Positions 41,860 through 47,520 of a DNA stretch of 47,520 nucleotides are shown here, in pieces. Position numbers and translations under genes: made by a program. The stretch covers positions 1-47,520 of the forward strand of contig NW_005179387.1 in the NCBI RefSeq assembly GCF_000350225.1, read 5' to 3'. The stretch's first letter is position 1; each line of letters starts with the position of its first letter. Source of the stretch: Chondrus crispus. Its lineage: Eukaryota; Rhodophyta; Florideophyceae; Gigartinales; Gigartinaceae. The notes beneath the pieces are model-generated. The model was given only the letters and a program-made list of their open reading frames with translations, was not told where the DNA came from and ran no database searches.

Positions 41860-43302
41860 GAGTTGGTCGGATAGGTAATACCACTCCAGGGACATTTGTC
41901 CTCATTAGAGGACACACTCGTCGACCTATTTTATTCTTGACTTGCGCTTCCTCGGCAAGAAAGAAAAAGATACCCCCGCAGCTGTATTTGACTCCTGACT
42001 TGGAGACAGAACGAACTTTGTAAGAATTGCATGTTCTTCCTGGTCGTTTTTAGATATGTCTGGAAAGAAGCCTTTTTAAGCAACCTTAAAACCCCATGTA
42101 AAATTAATAATGGAACCAAAAAAACGCCAGTTTAAAAAGGGAACTATGTACTCAATCTGCATTAAAAATTTAATCTTTCTGCATATTCAAATCTGCTGTC
42201 CCGGTGTTCTGGAAGAGGTTATTGCCGAAAGCAAGTGCGTTTAGGAAATAGTAACCAAGATATATATTTTAAATGTTCAATTTAAGTTATCTATTTTTGC
42301 AAAAAATATCTGTTTTCATATGAGAACAAGCCCGTTCGGTCGAATAGACACTAGTGCCTATCCGACCGGCCCTTGTATAGTGCCCACACGACAAGTGACC
42401 TCATGTGAGGCTACTTTTCATCGTCTTTGTGCTCGACTTGTGCTTGCTCACTAAGAAGGAAAAAGAAAGCCTCTCGACTGCAGTTAACTTGCGCGTTCCG
42501 GAAGGATGGATTTCTGTGAGATCAGGACGCCCTTTCCAGCCATTTTTGGAATGCGTGAAAAAGACTATTTTTCGACCAACGCCAAAATATTATATGTTAA
42601 TATATTCGAAACCGAAACGCCTGTTTAAAATGTCATCCGGACATTGAAACTTGATTACATTCCTAGTCATTCTGTGTACTCACAATTGCTATCCCGATGT
42701 TTTGCAAGATGATATTGCCGAGGGCATGTACGTTAAAAAAATAGTGTCCAAGCTAACTTTATAAAGTTTCGATTTATTGTATATCTTTTTGCAATAACAA
42801 GCAGCCTCATTGGAGGCGAATCGCTTGTCGTCTAGACACGACGCAAGTGTCTATCGGACCATTGTCCTCATGTGAGGACATTATTCGACCTATTTTATTC
42901 ATGGCTTCCGCTTCCTCGACAAGAAAGAAAAAGATACCAGTGCCACTGTACTTGACTTCTGATTTAGGACCAGAAAGAACTTTGTGAGAATTGCTTGTTC
43001 TTCCTGGTTTATTTTTAGATATGTCTGAAAAAGAAGCATTTTTAAAGCACCTTCAAACCGCACGTAAAATAACTTCGAATCCAAAAACGCCAGTTTAAAA
43101 AGGCAATTTGGTACTCAATCTGCATTATTTTCATAAGCTTTCTGAGTATTCAAAGCTGCTATCCCGGTGTTCTGCAAGATGCTATTGCCGAAAACAAGCA
43201 CGTTAAGGAAAATGTGCTCAAGGTACCTTTTTGAATGTTCAATTTAATTTGTATAATTTTGCAAAAAAGCTGTCCGAGGACAAGCCCCTGTCGGATAGAC
43301 AC
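41860..43302 (+). repeat. Three tandem MITE-like units, ~460-490 bp each
   Basis: Units at about 41860-42351, 42354-42839 and 42847-43302. Each starts near gtgYctatcSgacc, continues with a tgtcctcat...aggac hairpin and a lysine-rich coding-like piece (RKKKIP, then YLT and ERTL), and ends gtcggatagacac or similar, the complement of the start. The unit 1/2 junction is end-TA-start (gaatagacac, TA, gtgcctatc), and TA also follows unit 3, so the units look like TA-targeted TIR elements lined up head to tail. The shared coding-like piece contains stops and is not a gene here. Confidence 0.7.
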
Positions 43303-43309
43303 TAAACCT

Positions 43310-43777
43310 ATCACAGTAATTAACATAGCCCATGTTAAATCTGAACGCCACTTTTTCGCTCTGCTACAAGAAGAAACCTGGTCCAGATTAATTTTGAATC
43401 CAGGTTAATATATGTTGGAATTGAAAATAACATGGACCAGGTTATTCAAAAGCCCCCAATTTACGGTGGGTGCAAGATCATTGCTGTCGTTTATATCGTA
43501 CCCACCTTCTCGCTATTTTCTAACGGTTCACCATCAAAATGATTACGATGCTTAGCTATGATACTCTGCAGCTCCGAAAAGAGCTGCTTTTCTTCCCACA
43601 ATCCGTTGAAATTGAGGGACATAAGCGATGCGGAATGCGATGCGCACTGGACCGTCCCAATGCGGCTCTGTGATCCAAAACTGGATCGCTTTCTCTTTGG
43701 GCGATGACCAGAATTCACCTGGTCCACTTTATAAAGGAATCCAGGTTAAATATACGACTAAGGTTAAATACTGTGAT
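43310..43777. mobile_element. ~465-bp TIR element, ends ATCACAGTA
   Basis: Left end atcacagtaattaac, right end gttaaatactgtgat, complementary for 14 of 15 bases. Subterminal repeats of gttaaat/aggtta and cctggtccag..ccaggtta occur on both sides. A minus-strand frame inside (43491-43727; SLMSLNFNGLWEEKQLFSE) looks like a coding remnant without a recognisable domain. CACAG-type ends recall the EnSpm/CACTA group, but a target duplication is not clear. Confidence 0.6.
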
Positions 43778-44060
43778 CGGGTGTAGCTAGCTAGACACAA
43801 GAGTATATATATATGTATATACATATATCTGTTGTTAACATATTAACTTACCGTACCGTACTCTGTAACATTATGTTAAGTGCGGAAGGCGTAAGCGCGT
43901 GGCGTAGGGAACTCGCATCATTTACAGTTGTCACTCTCGACACGTGCACACGATGTAACCACGTGCGTCAGGTGGATGTCTCGTCAGCACCTTGCTGGCA
44001 CCAGCAATGCCCCGATGCGGCACCAAAAGTCTCCCGCTTTTGGCTATACCGCACCATTGG

Positions 44061-45329
44061 CTATGCACTCCTGAGCGGTGGCGCACCCTTCTCTCGCGCG
44101 TAAAAGCACAAGTACGCGTCCTCCTCCCACCCCCTCTCGTTCGCATCCACGGGATACGAATTCTCTTCATCGCAACACACCCAGCTCTCGCCGACACGCA
44201 CGTCGGCAACCCACGTCGGCCACACGCCGCCGAGGTGCACCGCGCGCACCACTGCCGTCAGCCTATACCACTCTCTTTGCCCGCCCTCCACCAGCTTCCC
44301 CAAGTCCATCCGCCTCGGCACGTCCACAACGGCCGCGTGCCGCTCCCCCGTCCTTTTGGTGCGCTCCACCCGCGCGACCAGCACGCGCGGCGCCGAGCTC
44401 AGCTTTGTGTTGGCTACGCTCTCGCGTCCAGGGCACTCGTCCAGGGAGCGGTGCGCCCGCACGGGCAGCTTCACGACCTTGAGTCCGTCCGCGAGCAGGT
44501 CAACTATGCTCAAGCCCTGCGTGTTATCCGCGCGCCCGAACACGTCCGCCACCTGCGGCAGCAAGGTGCGCCCCACGGTACGCATCTTCTCGTAGACCAC
44601 TTTGCGGCACGTCGTGCACGTGTACGCCGTGTGGACTTGCGTCATGTAGCCAAACATGCCCTTGGGGAAGGGCTTGCTCTCGGCCGCCAGCGCTTTCAGG
44701 AGCGCGGTCAGGAAGGCGTGCGGGCTGGCCGGGGGCTGGCCGCGGCGCATGCGGTCGACTTGCGCCGCGTTTGTGAACTCGCGCGTGATGTTGTGGAAGG
44801 GCGTCAGCGGTAGCCGCTTGCTGGGCCCCGACAACAGCGAGAGGAAGCTGCGCGACACTGGGCCGCGCCCGTGCGTGCGTAGGTGTCTCTTGAGGGCCGC
44901 ATCTTGGAGGAGGACTTGGATGATGGCGTTGCGGAACGAGCTGTGGTAACCGAGGGGCAGCGCGTGGGGCAGGCTTAGCGCATTACGGGGGATGGAGGTG
45001 TTTGAGATCTTGGAGGCATGAGACGCGATGGGGGCGTGAGACGCAATGGGGTCGTGAGACGCAATGGGGTCGTTAGACACCAGAGAAGAGTTAGACACCA
45101 GAGGAGCGTTCGATGCCAGAGGGGCGTTAGCCACCAGAGAAGCATTCGATGCCAGAGGAGCGTTCAATGCCGGAGGGGCGTTCGACGCCAGAGGGACGTT
45201 TGACGCTAAAGGGGCGCTCGAAACGTTCGAGGGATTAGAAGCAAGGCGGATGGTGGCGAGGCGCTGCATGAAGGCGGCCGAGCGACGTTGCGGAGGTGTA
45301 CCTGCGTTGCTGTTGGAGGTTGACGACAT
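44061..45329 (-). CDS. USP-like protein lacking catalytic Cys and His (probable pseudo-deubiquitinase)
   Basis: A 422-residue single-exon protein. Residues 37-107 are ~10 degenerate heptads (LASNAPx, later IASHDPx). From 121 it follows the ubiquitin-specific-protease fold: Cys box LPLGYHSSFRNAIIQVLLQ, where Ser131 stands at the catalytic Cys position; SPHAFLTALLKAL in place of the usual DAHEFL; one CxxC (CTTC, 238-241) with no second pair for the zinc finger; PRVLVARVER; then YRLTAVVRAVHLGG followed by PTWVADVR where active enzymes have GHYVAYVR, so Thr372 replaces the catalytic His. WVCCDEE and AYLCFYARE finish the fold. The fold is kept while two catalytic residues are lost, which suggests a ubiquitin-binding or scaffold role. 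TATA at 45437-45443 supports the start. Confidence 0.78.
   Translation of the reverse strand: MSSTSNSNAGTPPQRRSAAFMQRLATIRLASNPSNVSSAPLASNVPLASNAPPALNAPLASNASLVANAPLASNAPLVSNSSLVSNDPIASHDPIASHAPIASHASKISNTSIPRNALSLPHALPLGYHSSFRNAIIQVLLQDAALKRHLRTHGRGPVSRSFLSLLSGPSKRLPLTPFHNITREFTNAAQVDRMRRGQPPASPHAFLTALLKALAAESKPFPKGMFGYMTQVHTAYTCTTCRKVVYEKMRTVGRTLLPQVADVFGRADNTQGLSIVDLLADGLKVVKLPVRAHRSLDECPGRESVANTKLSSAPRVLVARVERTKRTGERHAAVVDVPRRMDLGKLVEGGQREWYRLTAVVRAVHLGGVWPTWVADVRVGESWVCCDEENSYPVDANERGWEEDAYLCFYAREKGAPPLRSA
45009..45221 (-). repeat. 21-bp coding tandem repeat in the USP-like gene
   Basis: About ten degenerate 21-bp units encode the heptad repeats L-A-S-N-A-P-x and I-A-S-H-D-P-x. The units remain in frame and free of stops, so the array expands and contracts by whole heptads. 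It likely forms an extended, polar, Ser/Asn-rich linker. Confidence 0.85.
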
Positions 45330-45436
45330 GGTTTTGAGAAGATAGGTGTTTGGAGATGCGAGTGAGGAGATGTAAATACTGAGATGTTGAAGGAAGCGGT
45401 GAGGAGGGCGGAGAGAGTGGAGGCGGCATGGTTCGC

Positions 45437-45443
45437 TTTATAG
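45437..45443 (-). promoter_or_regulatory. TATA box of the USP-like gene
   Basis: TATAAAG on the minus strand (ctttata on the plus strand), about 110 bp before the start codon at 45329. Same heptamer as at 38452. Confidence 0.6.
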
Positions 45444-45531
45444 AGCTAGTGCAAGAGGGGCAGTGGCAACCGGGCGTTGGTGGATGGGTGTGAAAAGGGG
45501 TTACGGTGCAGGCGGAGCGGTCGGCGGGACA

Positions 45532-45601
45532 CTTCCGGGTGGTCACTTCCGGGTGGCCACTTCCGGGTGGCCACTTCCGGGTGGCCACTTCCGGATGGCC
45601 A
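45532..45601 (-). repeat. 14-bp tandem repeat, five copies, upstream of the USP-like gene
   Basis: cttccgggtggcca repeated at 45532, 45546, 45560, 45574 and 45588 with one or two changes in the first and last copies. It lies about 90-160 bp upstream of the TATA box of the USP-like gene, where enhancer-type sites would be expected, and each unit contains the palindromic tggcca. Confidence 0.75.
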
Positions 45602-45902
45602 TTTGCGGGGAATGGGCGAGAAGTTTGGGGTTCGGATAGAAGATCTGTCTGAGCGGGCAAGAGCTGAAGGGGGCGGGCACACAGTACCAAGGGTACAGTA
45701 TATTTCAAACGTGTGGGTTATGGGTTACGAGTACAGTGGCAACGTGTACATGTGGCAGCGTTTAGGAAGTGTACACGTTTCCATATGAAAATTGCTACAT
45801 TTGTAAGCACAGGCACATGCCCTGAAAGTGGCGAGGGGCCTGAGCTTTTGCAAATTTTGCAAAATGTAAGCAGCGCTCCTCTGACGTCACATCGCAATAA
45901 CC

Positions 45903-46381
45903 GTTGTTGCGACGATAGCTCCGCATCTCCTTCCTCAATCCTCTCCGACCTTCCCAGCAGTCCGGCAGTTCTTTGCTCAATCCCCACACCAACCTAAACG
46001 AGACCCTCACCTGGTGTCCAGGTCGACGAAAAAGACCACACCGCCAAGCCTAAACACTTTATCTCGTGAAGCAGAGATAAGTTGTTGCGACGACAACTCC
46101 GCATCTCCTTCCTCAATTCTCTCCGACCTTCCCAGCAGTCCGGCAGTTCCTTGCTCGATCCCCACACTAACCTAAACGAGACCCTCACCTCGTGAAGCAG
46201 AGATAAGTTGTTGGGACGACAACTCCGCATCTCCTTCCTCAATCCTCTCCGACCTTCCGAGCAGTCCGGCAGTTCCTTGCCCGACCCCCACACCAACCTA
46301 AACGAGACCCTCACTTGGCGCCCAGGTCGACGAACAAGACCACACCGCCAAGCCTAAATAAACACTTTATCTCGTGAAGCA
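45903..46381. repeat. Tandem repeat, three copies (178, 126 and 175 bp)
   Basis: Each unit starts gttgttgSgacgaYaRctcc, contains ctccgcatctccttcctcaat and cctaaacgagaccctcac, and ends near tttatctcgtgaagca. The middle copy lacks about 50 bp (the ccaggtcgacgaaNaagaccacaccgccaagcc part). The unit start is an imperfect hairpin. The array begins 75 bp beyond the stop codon of the zinc-finger gene, so on the minus strand it may be part of its 3' UTR or terminator region. An open frame over it (45994-46314, minus) only reflects the repeats. Confidence 0.8.
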
Positions 46382-46456
46382 CCCCTTAAAAAAAAAACAC
46401 TACTCTATGCCGTCCGTCCCCGCGCCGTTCCCCGCCGCCGCCGGCCCGTTCTGCTG

Positions 46457-46897
46457 CTACCTGGTTTCCTCCTTGATCTTGTGGATGGACCGCATGTGCT
46501 TTGAGAGGTGGCTCCCCTGCTTGAACGACTTGTCGCACAGCCGGCACTTGTGCAGCCGCTGGTTCTCGTGCACGTGCGCGATGTGGCGCACGAGCCCGTC
46601 GCGGAAGCTGAAGCTCTTTCCGCAGCCGGGCTCGGGGCAGACCTTGTTGCGCTCCTTGAGATGCACGGAGCTGATGTGCTTGTTGAGGTTTCCGCGCTCG
46701 ACAAACGTCTTGGCGCACACGTCGCACACGATCATCTTGCCGCGCTTGGGCTTGTCGCCCTTGCTCTTGGCGTCTTGGCTCGCCGAAGCCGGCCTTCGCC
46801 GCGCGTCGTCGTTGAGCAGGTAGTTCAGCGCTAGCTTCTTGGGTGGTGATGATGACGACATGCTTGAGATCTTTGTCCTTTTGGGGTTGGTGTTCAA
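46457..46897 (-). CDS. Small three-finger C2H2 zinc-finger protein
   Basis: A 146-residue protein with three classical C2H2 fingers: CDVCAKTF...HISSVH (58-79), CPEPGCGKSF...HIAHVH (87-110, with the longer CPxxxC spacing) and CRLCDKSF...HMRSIH (118-139). The linkers (LKERNKV, ENQRLHK) are close to the common linker length, so the fingers probably bind DNA in tandem. The basic N-terminus (PPKKLAL and KSKGDKPKRGK) can serve as a nuclear signal. It is likely a sequence-specific transcription regulator. Start is Met at 46897; a second Met at 46861 (MSSSSPPKK) is equally possible. TTTAAA near 46917 is the only upstream TATA-like site. Confidence 0.88.
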   Translation of the reverse strand: MNTNPKRTKISSMSSSSPPKKLALNYLLNDDARRRPASASQDAKSKGDKPKRGKMIVCDVCAKTFVERGNLNKHISSVHLKERNKVCPEPGCGKSFSFRDGLVRHIAHVHENQRLHKCRLCDKSFKQGSHLSKHMRSIHKIKEETR

Positions 46898-46979
46898 GCA
46901 CCCGCCGTCCGCCAGTTTTAAACAGCTTTGGAAACAGTCTGCATATGCGCCGCGGTGAGACCGCCAGCGCCACTATTTC

Positions 46980-47520
46980 GACACTCATATTCCCTCAGCC
47001 CCCATTGGTCGCCTCATTTGTAAGTCCAGTCCGCTTTCCACGAGCAATCCACACGCGCCTCTCGACATTCAGCTTCCCCCCCCAGAGACCACCTCCCCCC
47101 CGGTCCTCTCTTTCCCTTCCACTCTCTTCTCCCACCACCCCCCCCCCGTCGTAAGTACCTCCATATAACTGTGTAATCTCCTCCTTACCATCCCCAATTC
47201 TTTCTCCTCCATCTGTCTCCGTCACTTTCATCAACTCTATGCATCTCCTCTTGCCCTGCCTTGTAAGTCAGGCTCCACCTAACATCCATCCCCATCCCCA
47301 TCCCCCCCTCCCCCCCCTTCGCTTTCGCTTCTCCCCGCCTCGTCCTCCGCGTACCTACCGTAAGCTCTGGAACGAGGTCACGAGGACCGCATATGACTTA
47401 CAGAACAAGGGCATCTCGTATATATCCGGCACCTCCCGTTAATGTCTTCTACGACCACATTGCGAGGCAGTGCTCTTCTATCTCACGCGTCCTCACGGGA
47501 CGGGGATTATAGGTAGACAC
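46980..47520 (+). other. Pyrimidine-rich tract with repeated GTAAGT motifs; possible 5' region of a gene beyond the window
   Basis: The plus strand is strongly C/T-rich from about 47040 to 47350, with runs of eight or more C. gtaagt occurs at about 47019, 47149 and 47260. A short frame at the end (ELWNEVTR-like, YRKLWNEVTRTAYDLQNKG, ending at 47442) is not recognisable. This could be the intron-rich 5' leader of a divergent gene, but I cannot support a CDS. Confidence 0.3.

Noticed and set aside
45532..45601. CRISPR-like array
   Set aside because: Units are contiguous 14-mers without spacers, in a eukaryotic promoter region.
45994..46314. 106-codon minus-strand frame with internal repeats
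   Set aside because: It reflects the tandem DNA repeat beyond the zinc-finger gene, and its repeat peptide changes where the middle unit is deleted.
46386..46988. 200-codon minus-strand frame overlapping the zinc-finger gene
   Set aside because: It is a shadow of the GC-rich C2H2 coding sequence in another frame; only the 46457-46897 frame shows domain motifs.

Overview
The window is eukaryotic nuclear DNA. Genes are compact and single-standing. Several have a TATA box 70 to 150 bp ahead of the start codon, and the few introns are short (about 100 to 125 nt, with GTAAG-type donors). Between the genes lies a dense layer of transposons. Together with the chromodomain-bearing Ty3/gypsy element, this fits a compact, transposon-rich algal genome; a florideophyte red alga such as Chondrus is my best guess, but nothing in the sequence proves it.

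Layout. 1-3.7 kb: no gene recognised. 3.7-11.6 kb: a decayed minus-strand Ty3/gypsy chromovirus (coiled-coil ORF, gag with CCHC knuckle, protease, reverse transcriptase, RNase H, integrase, chromodomain) broken by frame changes and a stop codon, with a probable 1.04-kb 5' LTR. 11.6-13.5 kb: no gene, and a 57-bp minisatellite. 13.5-18.0 kb: a composite structure of two inverted ~620-bp arms around a broken plastid-type cysteine desulfurase (SufS) copy, hit twice by LTRs of the same family, each with a clean 5-bp target-site duplication. 18.2-21.0 kb: a second long-inverted-repeat element of similar build around a Ty1/copia-like gag remnant.

22-33.6 kb: a tandem segmental duplication of a two-gene module, a secreted metallo-beta-lactamase-fold hydrolase followed by a RING-H2 protein. 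The copies have decayed reciprocally. Unit A keeps an intact RING gene but has a ruined hydrolase (frameshift, lost metal ligand, a 1.7-kb insertion in exon 1 and a pogo-type transposon in intron 2). Unit B keeps an intact three-exon hydrolase but has a ruined RING gene. A 524-bp TIR element with a 25-G tract lies between them. 34.7-35.1 kb: a cluster of three near-perfect hairpins with a mirrored flank. 38.6-40.6 kb: a two-exon gene for a secreted protein of unknown function. 41.9-43.8 kb: three tandem ~470-bp MITE-like units and another TIR element.

44.1-45.3 kb (minus): a ubiquitin-specific-protease-like protein that appears to have lost both the catalytic Cys and His and carries an Asn/Ser-rich heptad repeat at its N-terminus. 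45.5 kb: a 14-bp tandem repeat in its upstream region. 45.9-46.4 kb: a three-copy tandem repeat. 46.5-46.9 kb (minus): a small three-finger C2H2 zinc-finger protein. The last 0.5 kb is pyrimidine-rich and holds no gene I can support.

All alignments behind these calls were made by eye within the window. Family names rest on motifs, not on database searches.
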